From: Gemmatimonadales bacterium
Lineage (GTDB): Bacteria; Krumholzibacteriota; Krumholzibacteriia; LZORAL124-64-63
NCBI GenBank assembly: GCA_019038745.1
Contig: JAHOYV010000003.1
Location: forward strand, 1 to 64,000
Length of the DNA stretch: 64,000 nucleotides
Direction of reading: 5' to 3'
The notes below the pieces were generated by a model that saw only the letters and a program-made list of their open reading frames with translations, searched no databases and had not been told where the DNA came from. Of the stretch, positions 27,036-35,660 are shown piece after piece (position 1 is the first letter of the stretch; each line of letters begins with the position of its first letter). The position numbers and the translations under genes were made by a program.

Positions 27036-27934
27036 GATTGTCCTCCGTCGTTCAAAGCACTCTCGGCTGCAATTTCGGCCAGGACTTTTTCCAGTAGGCG
27101 CCGGGTCAACACCCGCACCAAATCCCGTCGGTACTCGGACGAGGCCCGATGTTCATCGATGGGATCGACTTCACCGGCGGCCAATTCGGCCACGTCACAG
27201 ATCATTTCCGAGAGAGTTTCTTTATCCTCTGAATTGATGTCGAAGCCATCGAGGGTGGATTCGGCCAGGGTCGCCCGCAGGGGGATAGGAGCCACCGCGC
27301 CAAGGGCGATCCGGGCAGCGTTGATCCTGCCCTCCCGGCAATCAACTCCAACCGCGACATGGGCCAAGGCCATATTATCGGCCCGGCAAATCAACTTGCT
27401 CGAGGCACAACGGCGGTCGGAAACTTCGGCGGACAGGGCCAACCCCACCAGCAGGCGGTTTTCCAGAATCGTCTGCTGCGGGCCCACGAAAAAATCATCC
27501 AGGGGCAGGCTTTCCTGGCTGTCCTGATCGGTGATGAAACAGGTCGCGTCCAGAGCCAGGAGAATCGGAGCCGTGTCGGCTGAAGACCGGGCGTTGCATA
27601 GATTGCCGCCGATGGTCGCTAGGTTCCTGACGGGACGGTTGCCGCATTGGGACGCTACTCGGCTCAACTCGCCACCGGCGAAGGATGTGACCAGTTCGTT
27701 GGTGGCCAAATCCTGCAGAGTGACCCCGGCTCCCAGGAAAACATCACCACCGGGAGTGCGAGCGATATTACTTATCCCGGCCCGACTGATGTCCACCACG
27801 AAATCGCATTCCGGGGGGTTGAGCAACAGGTCTGTGCCACCGGCCAGGTAAATTCCCTTGCCTGGGCCCTGGCGCATCAGGGACACAGCCTCGGGAGGAG
27901 AATCAGCAAATAGATAGTCGGAGATTTCCCACAT
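27032..27934 (-). CDS. FAD-binding subunit of a xanthine-dehydrogenase-type molybdenum hydroxylase
   Basis: A 300-residue CoxM/XdhB/YgfM-type flavoprotein subunit that passes electrons from iron-sulfur centres to an acceptor. FAD contacts are YLAGGTDLLL (about 29-38) and TIGGNLCNARSSADTAP (near 110), with the C-terminal CO-dehydrogenase flavoprotein domain ending around 285. Length and motifs look intact, in contrast to the deleted partner gene that follows with a four-base overlap. Gene order (FAD subunit, then fused iron-sulfur/Moco subunit) is that of ygfM-xdhD in E. coli. It heads the transcription unit running to 21035. Confidence 0.88.
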   Translation of the reverse strand: MWEISDYLFADSPPEAVSLMRQGPGKGIYLAGGTDLLLNPPECDFVVDISRAGISNIARTPGGDVFLGAGVTLQDLATNELVTSFAGGELSRVASQCGNRPVRNLATIGGNLCNARSSADTAPILLALDATCFITDQDSQESLPLDDFFVGPQQTILENRLLVGLALSAEVSDRRCASSKLICRADNMALAHVAVGVDCREGRINAARIALGAVAPIPLRATLAESTLDGFDINSEDKETLSEMICDVAELAAGEVDPIDEHRASSEYRRDLVRVLTRRLLEKVLAEIAAESALNDGGQS

Positions 27935-28060
27935 GACAGGTAAACCCCTTGAATGAGAGAGGAAGGTTCCGGTAGCTTACTGAGGCCCCGGGATTATACT
28001 TTACAAAGTTACAGGATAACAGGATCACTATCATACCACTCATTGAATTCGGAGTGACCC

Positions 28061-29374
28061 ATGTCCCGAGAAACTCTCTTTCTGCTTGAGAATGCCGGCA
28101 TTCTGGTCACCATGAACCCGGATCGGGAGGTGCTGGACAACGGTTGGGTGGCCGCCGTCGACGGCATGATCATAGAATCCGGCAAGGGTCAAGCGCCGGA
28201 GGTTATCGAAGGCCGACCCCGTGAACAGTTCGAAAGATACGATGCCACCGATTGCGTAGTCTTGCCCGGCCTGGTCAACACCCATCATCACCTTTTTCAG
28301 ACTCGGACCCGGGCTTGGGGTCCGGTGGCCGACAGCGAGCTCTTCCATTGGTTGACCACCCTCTACCCGGTGTGGGCCCGATTGACCGATCAGCAGTTCT
28401 ACCAGGGCGCGCTGGTTGGGTTCCGCGAATTGATGCGCTCCGGTTGCACGACGACTACCGACCACCACTACCTTTTCCCTCGCGAAGCCTCTGCCGAACT
28501 GATCGATATCACCGTGGAGGCCGCCCGCGAGGCCGGTATCCGTTTTCATCCCACGCGTGGTTCGATGAGCCGCTCGGTCAAGGATGGCGGGCTACCTCCG
28601 GACTCGGTGGTCCAGGACGAGGAGACGATCCTGGCCGATTGCGAACGGGTGATCGCCAAGTTCCACGACCCGAAACCAGGCGCCATGGTGCGCATCGGAT
28701 TGGCTCCCTGCTCCCCCTTCTCGGTCAGCCCGGAGTTGATGCGCGACACGGCCCGATTGGCCCGCAAGCACGGTATTCGCCTACACACCCACCTTTCGGA
28801 AACGCGCGACGAGGATTCCTACTGTCAGGAAATCTATAACCAACGACCCGTTGATTTTCTGGAAACCGTGGAGTGGCTGGACGACGACGTTTGGTTGGCC
28901 CACGGCATCTGGTTCAATGATGACGAGATTGCCAGGCTAGGATCTGCAGGAGTGTCCATAGCCCATTGCCCCACTTCCAACATGCGCCTTGGATCGGGTT
29001 TTTGCCGCGTTCGCGACCTGCGCGCGGCCGGTTGCCCGGTTGGGCTGGCGGTCGACGGATCAGCCAGCAACGACAGCTCAAACCTTCTGGCCGAACTTCG
29101 ACAAGCCCTGTTGCTTCACCGCGTCAAGAACGGTGCGGCCGGCATGACCGTAAAAGAAATTCTTGAGATGGCCACTCTGGGCGGTGCCGGCTGTCTGGGC
29201 CGCGATGACATCGGTTCAATCGAGATCGGAAAAGCGTGCGACCTGGCTGTCTACGACCTTTCGGCGATCGGCTACGATGGAGCCGACGATCCCGTAGCGG
29301 CACTGCTGCTTTGCCACCCGGAACCGGCCCGGTCGGTAGTTGTACAGGGCAAGGTCATGGAAATGAATCCATGA
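28061..29374 (+). CDS. 8-oxoguanine deaminase (COG0402 amidohydrolase)
   Basis: A 437-residue zinc-dependent deaminase. Metal ligands are in LVNTHHHLFQT (His pair), LHTHLSET, WLAHGIWF and AVDGSASND. The DHHYLFP segment and HPTRGSMS, GLPPDSVVQDE and CPTSNMRLGSG blocks are those I associate with bacterial 8-oxoguanine deaminases, which turn 8-oxoguanine into uric acid. It is divergent from the XDH-type genes, supporting a purine-catabolic role. GGAGTG precedes the ATG. Its stop overlaps the start of the next gene (ATGA). Confidence 0.88.
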   Translation: MSRETLFLLENAGILVTMNPDREVLDNGWVAAVDGMIIESGKGQAPEVIEGRPREQFERYDATDCVVLPGLVNTHHHLFQTRTRAWGPVADSELFHWLTTLYPVWARLTDQQFYQGALVGFRELMRSGCTTTTDHHYLFPREASAELIDITVEAAREAGIRFHPTRGSMSRSVKDGGLPPDSVVQDEETILADCERVIAKFHDPKPGAMVRIGLAPCSPFSVSPELMRDTARLARKHGIRLHTHLSETRDEDSYCQEIYNQRPVDFLETVEWLDDDVWLAHGIWFNDDEIARLGSAGVSIAHCPTSNMRLGSGFCRVRDLRAAGCPVGLAVDGSASNDSSNLLAELRQALLLHRVKNGAAGMTVKEILEMATLGGAGCLGRDDIGSIEIGKACDLAVYDLSAIGYDGADDPVAALLLCHPEPARSVVVQGKVMEMNP

Positions 29375-30552
29375 AACAGGGCGGCCCCGAACCCCAGCGC
29401 CTGATTTCCCTGGATGTCTTCCGTGGAATCACCATAGCCATGATGATCCTGGTCAACAACCCCGGCAGCTGGGCCCATATCCACCCTCCCCTGCGCCACG
29501 CCAAGTGGCACGGTTGGACTCCGACGGATCTGGTCTTCCCCTTCTTTCTGTTCATAGTCGGTGTATCCATTGCACTTAGCTTTTCCAGAAGAGAGAAAGA
29601 AGGCGCCACCCGACGCGACCTGGTGCAGAAAATTCTCACCCGTACCTTTTTGATCTTTGCTTGTGGCCTGTTCCTGAATTGGTATCCGTTCGGGTTGCCC
29701 CTCAGTGCAGAAGCGGTTGCAAGTTTTTCTCTGGAATCCATCCAAGAAAGCTTGGCTAAACTACGAATAATGGGAGTCCTGCAGCGGATCGCCCTGTGCT
29801 ATCTGGCCGTAGGCTTGATCGTAACCCTGGTTCAGAGAACGCGGACCCGAATCCTGTGTGTAGTTTTTTGCCTTTTTTTCTATGAAATCCTGATGAGATT
29901 TCCTCTGGTTTCCGGCTGGGGCGCGGGAAGTTTCGCACTGGAAGACAACCTCGTCAGATGGCTTGACTTGCGCTTGCTGGGAGAAACCCACCTTTGGCGA
30001 GGCGCCGGGATCCCCTTTGACCCCGAAGGGATACTATCCACTCTGCCGGCCATTGTCACAACCCTGGCCGGATTCTTCACCGGTGAATTCCTGCGCAGGG
30101 ACGAGGGTGAAGCCGCAAACCAGGTAAGGCCATTGCTGGTCTGGGGCCTCCTCATAGCGGGTTCAGGCCTGCTTTTGGGCTTGCTCGAACCCATCAACAA
30201 ACAGTTGTGGTCATCCAGCTACATGTTTTTAACTGCAGGATTGGCAATGGTTTCTCTGGCAGGAGCCATTTGGGCCATCGATATCCGCGGCTGGTGCTCC
30301 TGGGTCAAGCCCGCCGTCGTTTTCGGCAGCAATCCACTGGTTGTATTCGTGGGCTCGGGCCTTCTGGCCCGCACATTGGGGCTGTTGCGGACCGGCGAGG
30401 GGATCAGCATACAACGCTGGCTCTACAGCAACGTTTTCCAGCCTGCGGCCGGCGATGCGAACGGATCCCTGCTACAGGCTTTCGCTCATATTTTATTATG
30501 GTTTGGTGTCCTTTGGTGGCTGCACCGGCAGCGGATCTTCGTGAAGATCTGA
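29371..30552 (+). CDS. NagX/HGSNAT-like membrane acyltransferase (DUF5009 type)
   Basis: A 393-residue polytopic membrane protein with about ten hydrophobic helices. The N-terminal signature RLISLDVFRGITIAMMILVN and HGWTPTDLVFPFFLFIVG is that of the bacterial NagX/heparan-alpha-glucosaminide acetyltransferase-like family, thought to acylate sugars across the inner membrane. The ATG at 29371 overlaps the deaminase TGA, giving tight translational coupling; an upstream in-frame start would lie inside the deaminase gene and is rejected. Why a sugar acyltransferase is coupled to a purine deaminase is unclear. Confidence 0.85.
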   Translation: MKQGGPEPQRLISLDVFRGITIAMMILVNNPGSWAHIHPPLRHAKWHGWTPTDLVFPFFLFIVGVSIALSFSRREKEGATRRDLVQKILTRTFLIFACGLFLNWYPFGLPLSAEAVASFSLESIQESLAKLRIMGVLQRIALCYLAVGLIVTLVQRTRTRILCVVFCLFFYEILMRFPLVSGWGAGSFALEDNLVRWLDLRLLGETHLWRGAGIPFDPEGILSTLPAIVTTLAGFFTGEFLRRDEGEAANQVRPLLVWGLLIAGSGLLLGLLEPINKQLWSSSYMFLTAGLAMVSLAGAIWAIDIRGWCSWVKPAVVFGSNPLVVFVGSGLLARTLGLLRTGEGISIQRWLYSNVFQPAAGDANGSLLQAFAHILLWFGVLWWLHRQRIFVKI

Positions 30553-30586
30553 ATTACGTGGCACCTTGCGAGCCGAGGATGATTGA

Positions 30587-31942
30587 TTGAAAAAATTTCC
30601 TTCCCTGACTTCCGGCCCGGTCGGCAGCCAACTCGTAAGAATGACCGTCCCCATGCTGATGGGGACTCTCTCCATCATGATTTTTCACCTAGTGGACACC
30701 TTCTTCCTGGGGCGCTACAGCTCCGAGGCCCTGACGGCCGTCACCTTCACTTTTCCGGTTATGATGACCCTCGGCAGCTTGGCCCTGGGCTTGGGAGTGG
30801 GTGTCTCGGCGGTAGTGGCCAACGCCATCGGCGAGGGGAACCAACGGCAGGTCCAGCGCCTGACCACGGACAGTCTCTTCCTGTCGGTCCTGATGGTGAC
30901 CGCATGTGCAGGGGTGGGATTGCTGACCATGAATCCGCTGTTCCGGGTACTGGGCGCCGAGGGAGAAATTCTCCACCTGGTACGACAGTATATGGAGGTC
31001 TGGTACTGGAGCGTGGGCATGGTGGTCATCCCGATGGTAGGCAACGGTGCAATCCGCGCCACTGGAGACACCCGCACTCCCGGCCTGGTGATGATGGTTG
31101 CAGCGATAACCAACGTGGTGCTGGATCCAATCCTTATCTTCGGTTGGGGACCGATCCCGGAAATGGGAGTCCGGGGTGCAGCCTTGGCCACCGCCGGAGC
31201 ACGCACCATGACCCTAATGGCCTCGATTTACGTCCTGGTTTTCCGCGAGAAGATGGTTTCTCGCCACGGCATGACTCCAGCTGCTGTGATCCGGAGCTGG
31301 CGCAGAGTCCTGCATGTGGGTATCCCGGCCGCGGGCACGCGGATGGTCGTCCCCATTGCGATGGGAGTAATCACGCGGTTGGTAGCAACTTATGGGCCGG
31401 CTGCGGTGGCAGCCTTCGGCGTCGGCTCGCGAGTGGGTATGTTTGTTTTCTCTGTAATCATGTCGCTGGCCGCTGCTTTGGGCCCGTTCATCGGACAGAA
31501 CCTAGGCGCGGGATTGCTCGACCGGGTCCGTCGAGCGACTTGGTTGTCGTGTGGTTTCGGGTTTATCTATGGAATTCTGATCTGGCTCATGGTTGCAAGC
31601 CTGGCCCGACCGATTGCGTTACTTTTCAACAAGGATCCGGAGATGGTTTCCGCCGCAGTGAACTACTTCCGGATTGTTCCCATCGGGGCTGGCTTCTCGG
31701 CCGTCTTGGTCTTGGCCGGAAGTGTGATGAACGCAATGCTGAAACCCGGTACTGCCGCCGGACTCACGGTTTTGCAGATAGTCATTCTCTACCTCCCCCT
31801 TTCCTTCCTGGGCTCTCGAGTGTTGGGGTTGGAAGGAATTTTCTGGGCCTCGGCGGTGACCAACATTCTGGCCGGAATTGTGGCGGTGGTAATCCTAAGA
31901 CATCGTCTGAAGACTCTGGTTCCGACTACTAACGAGACCTGA
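30587..31942 (+). CDS. MATE-family multidrug/cation efflux protein
   Basis: A 451-residue, twelve-helix MATE transporter. It begins with VRMTVPMLMGTLSIMIFHLVDTFFLG and has the internally repeated halves typical of the family (AVVANAIGEGN in the first half, GPFIGQNLGAG in the second). These proteins export drugs or metabolites in exchange for Na+ or H+. The start is TTG at 30587, eight bases after GAGG, with no better ATG nearby. It follows the acyltransferase gene by 34 bases and may be cotranscribed with it. It is convergent with the permease gene at 31958. Confidence 0.92.
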   Translation: MKKFPSLTSGPVGSQLVRMTVPMLMGTLSIMIFHLVDTFFLGRYSSEALTAVTFTFPVMMTLGSLALGLGVGVSAVVANAIGEGNQRQVQRLTTDSLFLSVLMVTACAGVGLLTMNPLFRVLGAEGEILHLVRQYMEVWYWSVGMVVIPMVGNGAIRATGDTRTPGLVMMVAAITNVVLDPILIFGWGPIPEMGVRGAALATAGARTMTLMASIYVLVFREKMVSRHGMTPAAVIRSWRRVLHVGIPAAGTRMVVPIAMGVITRLVATYGPAAVAAFGVGSRVGMFVFSVIMSLAAALGPFIGQNLGAGLLDRVRRATWLSCGFGFIYGILIWLMVASLARPIALLFNKDPEMVSAAVNYFRIVPIGAGFSAVLVLAGSVMNAMLKPGTAAGLTVLQIVILYLPLSFLGSRVLGLEGIFWASAVTNILAGIVAVVILRHRLKTLVPTTNET

Positions 31943-31957
31943 GGCCTCTTATTCTGT

Positions 31958-33403
31958 TCAACCTTCGTGACTGCGACTTATACTGCGCCCACGCCAAGCG
32001 CGAAAAACGGGAATACCCAACCCGGTCAAGACCAAGCCAGCCAGCGACTCCACAGGATTCTCCAGCAGGCTGCTGACGAGGATTGCCGCCGAGGCGGCCA
32101 TGAACAGGATTGGTACCCAGGGATACCCCGGCACTCGGTACGGACGCGCCAGGTCCGGCCGTGTGCGGCGCAACCTGATTACCGCCCCGGCAGCGGCGAT
32201 CCAGAACAGGATCGAGACGAACATCACGAACGTGAACAGCTGCGAAAAAGTGCCGGTGACGGCCAGTAGACTGGCCCAGGCGCCTTGCAACAGGATGGCC
32301 CGGCTCGGAGTTCCGTTGTGGGGATGAACCCGTCCGGCCTGGCGAAAAAAGAGCCCGTCCCGGGCCATGGCGAAGTAAATGCGCGGTCCCGTCAGGATTG
32401 AACCGTTCAAGGAGCCCAGGATGGAGACAATGATCGCTCCAGCCAGTAAGTTCCCCACCCGGTCCCCGAACAGGGCAACGGCTGCCAGATCCGCCACCCG
32501 AACCTGTCCGGCCATCTGAGCCAAGGGTAGAGCGCGGAAGTAGACCAAGTTGACCAGTAAGTAAAGCAACGTAACCCCGACCGTGCCCAGCAGCAGGGCC
32601 CGCGGCAGGGTTCGTTGCGGATCGCGGATCTCCCCAGCAGTGAAGTTGACGTTGTTCCAGCCGTCGAAAGCCCAACTGACCGCCACCAGGCCGGTCCCGC
32701 AAGCCATCAGCAGTCCGACCGGGCTCATACCGGCACAGTTCCAGTCCCAGCTGATGGCCTGCCCCCGACTGCTGATCAGCCCCAAGCCGGCCAGACCGAT
32801 CAACACCCCGATCTTGATCACGGTCAGGATGTTCTGCACCCACTTGCCCTGCCGCACCCCCAACCAATTAACCCAGGTCAGGGCCTGGATTGCGATCACC
32901 GCAGCCAGCTGGGCGGCGGACACACGCCAGAAAAAATTCCTGGAACCGGGAATCAGGTCCAGGTTCAAAAGAATCCGATCCCGGGAAACTGCAGGCCATA
33001 GTCCGCCCAGGTACTCGGAGAAAGCCGCCGCCAGGGCAGCGATCCCGCCCGACATGTATACCAGGAAGAGAATCCAGCCGCAGAGAAAACCCCACAATGG
33101 ACCGAAGGCTTCGTGCAAGTAGACGTAATGGCCGCCTGCGCGAGGCAGGGCTGCGCCCAGCTCGGCAAAAGTCAAAGCCCCCGCCAAAGTCAGCAGCCCG
33201 CCGGCCAGCCAGACAGCCAGAATCCAGCCGGGCGAAGGCAGGTACTCCGCCATCAGACCGGTGCTCGTGAAAATCCCGGAACCGATAACGATACCACAGA
33301 GGATCATCGCTGCGTCGAACAAGCCCAGTTGGCGCTTCAGATTGCCGGCCTGGCCGCCGTTGCCTGCGTTACCTCGGTGAGCCTTCATGCCGGGATCCCT
33401 CAT
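31958..33403 (-). CDS. APC-superfamily amino acid/amine permease
   Basis: A 481-residue, twelve-helix permease of the APC (LAT-like) family, starting with GLFDAAMILCGIVIGSGIFTS and containing TFAELGAALPRAGGHYVY. The ATG at 33403 overlaps the stop of the homocysteine methyltransferase gene (ATGA), making it the last gene of the corrinoid methyltransferase operon. By position it should import the methylated substrate of the MttB-type enzyme, or export or import methionine or homocysteine. Specificity cannot be read from the sequence. An upstream in-frame start at 33469 would overlap the preceding gene and is rejected. Confidence 0.92.
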   Translation of the reverse strand: MRDPGMKAHRGNAGNGGQAGNLKRQLGLFDAAMILCGIVIGSGIFTSTGLMAEYLPSPGWILAVWLAGGLLTLAGALTFAELGAALPRAGGHYVYLHEAFGPLWGFLCGWILFLVYMSGGIAALAAAFSEYLGGLWPAVSRDRILLNLDLIPGSRNFFWRVSAAQLAAVIAIQALTWVNWLGVRQGKWVQNILTVIKIGVLIGLAGLGLISSRGQAISWDWNCAGMSPVGLLMACGTGLVAVSWAFDGWNNVNFTAGEIRDPQRTLPRALLLGTVGVTLLYLLVNLVYFRALPLAQMAGQVRVADLAAVALFGDRVGNLLAGAIIVSILGSLNGSILTGPRIYFAMARDGLFFRQAGRVHPHNGTPSRAILLQGAWASLLAVTGTFSQLFTFVMFVSILFWIAAAGAVIRLRRTRPDLARPYRVPGYPWVPILFMAASAAILVSSLLENPVESLAGLVLTGLGIPVFRAWRGRSISRSHEG

Positions 33404-34299
33404 GCCGAATCCCGGTTCTGGTCCAGGACCCGCCGAAACGCTCGGATGTGCTGAGTGGTGGTACCGCAACAGCCACCGAGTATCCTTACCCCGTTCGCCA
33501 CCAGTTTCGGCACCCAGGCAGCCATGTCGGCCGGTGATTCAGGATAGCAAGCCCGTCCTTCATCCAATTCCGGCAGCCCTGCGTTGGCCTGGATCATCAG
33601 GGGACGGTCCGTAGTGGCGGCGAAGGCGCGGGCGACTTCCAGCATCCCGGCACTTCCCTGGCCACAGTTGCTGCCCAACACGTCGGCGCCCGACTCAAGC
33701 AAGGTCGCCGCGCACGTGGGGATGTCGTTGCCCATGATCGTGAACCAGCCGCCGGGTGTGGACTCGAAAGTCATCGTTACCAGGATGGGAACTCCAGGAT
33801 CTGCGCGACGGGCCCCTTGCACGGCAAGGACCGCTTCGGCCAGATCGGACATGGTCTCGATCGTCAGCAGATCTGCTCCCCCCTCGAGCAGGGCCCGGGC
33901 CTGGAGCAGGAAACCGGCACGGACCTCATCCGGATCCGCTTCGCCGTAAGGAAGCAAAACCTTTCCGCAGGGACCGATCGATCCACTGACCAGGGCCCGG
34001 CCGGCGACTCCCCGAACCGCCGCCGTTGCCGCAGTGCGATTGATCTCACCGGCCTGATCCTCAAGACCATGGACTGCCAGCTTCAAGGGCGACCCCCCGA
34101 AGGAGTTGGTGTGCACGAGGTCGGATCCAGCCTCTACAGAGGTCGCAGCCACCTGGCTCAACAGCTCCGGACGAGAGAGATTAAAGGCCTCCGGAGCCTG
34201 GCCGGGCTCCAGCCCATGCTGCTGCAGTAGAGTTCCAATGGCCCCGTCGGAGAGCAGGATGTCACCGCGGTCCAGTCGTTCGCGCAGATCCATGTTCAT
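33400..34299 (-). CDS. Homocysteine S-methyltransferase (MetH Hcy-domain / BHMT type)
   Basis: A 299-residue zinc methyltransferase equivalent to only the first domain of MetH. The three zinc cysteines are present in LGSNCGQGS and ILGGCCGTTTQH. The N-terminal ILLSDGAIGTLLQQHGL and the HTNSFGGSPLKL motif are also typical. It should transfer a methyl group to homocysteine to make methionine. No folate, cobalamin or activation domains are attached; the last two are supplied by neighbouring genes. ATGA overlaps join it to genes on both sides. From context the likely methyl donor is the methylcorrinoid protein encoded at 34296-34955. Confidence 0.93.
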   Translation of the reverse strand: MNMDLRERLDRGDILLSDGAIGTLLQQHGLEPGQAPEAFNLSRPELLSQVAATSVEAGSDLVHTNSFGGSPLKLAVHGLEDQAGEINRTAATAAVRGVAGRALVSGSIGPCGKVLLPYGEADPDEVRAGFLLQARALLEGGADLLTIETMSDLAEAVLAVQGARRADPGVPILVTMTFESTPGGWFTIMGNDIPTCAATLLESGADVLGSNCGQGSAGMLEVARAFAATTDRPLMIQANAGLPELDEGRACYPESPADMAAWVPKLVANGVRILGGCCGTTTQHIRAFRRVLDQNRDSA

Positions 34300-34955
34300 G
34301 GTCCCCCAAGCAATCCGGGGCCGCCAGCGACCAGGTCACGGATCCGGTCCACCGCGCTGACACCGTCGAAGGCATAGGCATCGGCACCGATCTCCCGGGC
34401 GTAATCCTCCGTCACCGGAGCTCCACCGATCACGGTGCGCAACCGACCCCGCAATTCTCGCTCATTGATAAGCTCTATGACTTCTCTCATCACCGGCATG
34501 GTTGTTGTCAGCAGCGCCGACATGCCGATCACGGTGGCTCCGCCGGCCAAGGCAGCCTCAACGAAACGTTCTGGAGCCACGTCCGTGCCCAGGTCCAGGA
34601 CTTCGAAACCCGCGCCCTCGAGCATGATGCCCACGAGGTTCTTGCCTATGTCGTGCTGATCGCCACGCACGGTGCCAAGCACAGCCTTACCGACCCTACG
34701 CACTCCGTCCCGCATCAACAACGGCTTGATGAGCTCCATCCCGGCGTGCATGGCCTTGGCCGCAAGGAGCACGTGAGGCAGGAAGACCTCGTGCTTGCGG
34801 AACTTCTCCCCCACCAGATCCATGCCTGCGATCAGGCCCCCGTTCAGGATCTCGGCGGCGGGAATCTCAGCGGAGATGGCCTCGGTCGTCAGTTGGGCCA
34901 CCGTAGCCGCCTGGCCTTTCTCCAGTTGATCGGCAATCTGTTCAAGCAATTCCAT
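34296..34955 (-). CDS. Corrinoid (B12-binding) methyltransferase protein
   Basis: A 219-residue protein. A helical N-terminal cap (about 1-85, B12-binding 2 / methionine-synthase-cap type) is followed by a Rossmann-like cobalamin domain with the lower-ligand motif GDQHDIGKNLV (DxHxxG). It resembles MttC/MtgC-type corrinoid proteins, which shuttle a methyl group between two methyltransferases. The ATG follows the TGA of the activation gene with no gap (TGAATG), and its own stop overlaps the next start (ATGA). Confidence 0.95.
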   Translation of the reverse strand: MELLEQIADQLEKGQAATVAQLTTEAISAEIPAAEILNGGLIAGMDLVGEKFRKHEVFLPHVLLAAKAMHAGMELIKPLLMRDGVRRVGKAVLGTVRGDQHDIGKNLVGIMLEGAGFEVLDLGTDVAPERFVEAALAGGATVIGMSALLTTTMPVMREVIELINERELRGRLRTVIGGAPVTEDYAREIGADAYAFDGVSAVDRIRDLVAGGPGLLGGP

Positions 34956-35660
34956 TCAGGTCTCCCAATCGATCCTGGAGTTCAGCGAGGCGATGCGCCC
35001 TCGGCATTCGTGATCCGCGCATTCGGCGCAGAAGGAATAGTCGTCCCTGAAGCGGTGAATCTCCGGCGGCCCGAACACGATGACCCCGGACACCGATTTC
35101 AGCGGGTCCATCAGAAAACTATCGGTCAGACGGAGGCCGATTGCCTCAGGCTTCAGTTTCGCAAAAAGGGCCTCCTGCCCACTGATGTGCCAGCCGCAGT
35201 AACCCGGGCTGTAACGAATACCAGCCATGGAAAGCTCGGCTTCGACCAGATCCTGCACCCACTGGGCGGCCTGATCAGCGGCCAGGGATGCGGCCGCGTC
35301 CAGGGCGGCAGCCAGGGGATAGTCATTGTCCGCGAAGTGCTCGGCGATCCGGACCGTCACCGCCTCCCCGCATGTGACTGCGAACAGAAACAGCGCCTCG
35401 GCCCGCGGGAAAATTTCCCCCAGCGGCGTGCGCGAATCATTCCCCCCACACCCTTTGTATTGGGTGGAGAATTCAGTGACCGATACCTGAACCAGTATTC
35501 CGCGGCCCAAAAAATGGGCTGCCATATCTTCCCTACCCAGCCGGGAAACAGCCAGCAGAGGCTCCAGACTGGACGCGGTGGGCGGCACCCCCTGCTGTCC
35601 CAGTATGGCTGTCTCCGAGGGGAGAATCCCCTCTACGGGAATATCCAGAATCCGCCTCAA
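34956..35660 (-). CDS. Stand-alone MetH-type cobalamin reactivation-domain protein
   Basis: A 234-residue protein. Residues about 80-205 match the vitamin-B12-dependent methionine synthase activation fold: YSPGYCGWHISGQEALFA (contacts SAM in MetH), then RLTDSFLMDPLKSVSGV. A Cys-rich tail follows (FCAECADHECRGR), a feature I recall from stand-alone members. In MetH this domain uses SAM and reduced flavodoxin to re-methylate oxidised cobalamin; here it should serve the separate corrinoid protein encoded next. The start is TTG at 35660, overlapping the TGA of the MttB-like gene (TTGA), so it depends on coupling. Confidence 0.9.
   Translation of the reverse strand: MRRILDIPVEGILPSETAILGQQGVPPTASSLEPLLAVSRLGREDMAAHFLGRGILVQVSVTEFSTQYKGCGGNDSRTPLGEIFPRAEALFLFAVTCGEAVTVRIAEHFADNDYPLAAALDAAASLAADQAAQWVQDLVEAELSMAGIRYSPGYCGWHISGQEALFAKLKPEAIGLRLTDSFLMDPLKSVSGVIVFGPPEIHRFRDDYSFCAECADHECRGRIASLNSRIDWET

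Noticed and set aside
30583-31932. A 449-codon open frame overlapping the MATE gene in another frame
   Set aside because: Its translation is low-complexity Gly/Arg/Pro-rich without membrane helices, while the overlapping frame is a textbook MATE transporter.
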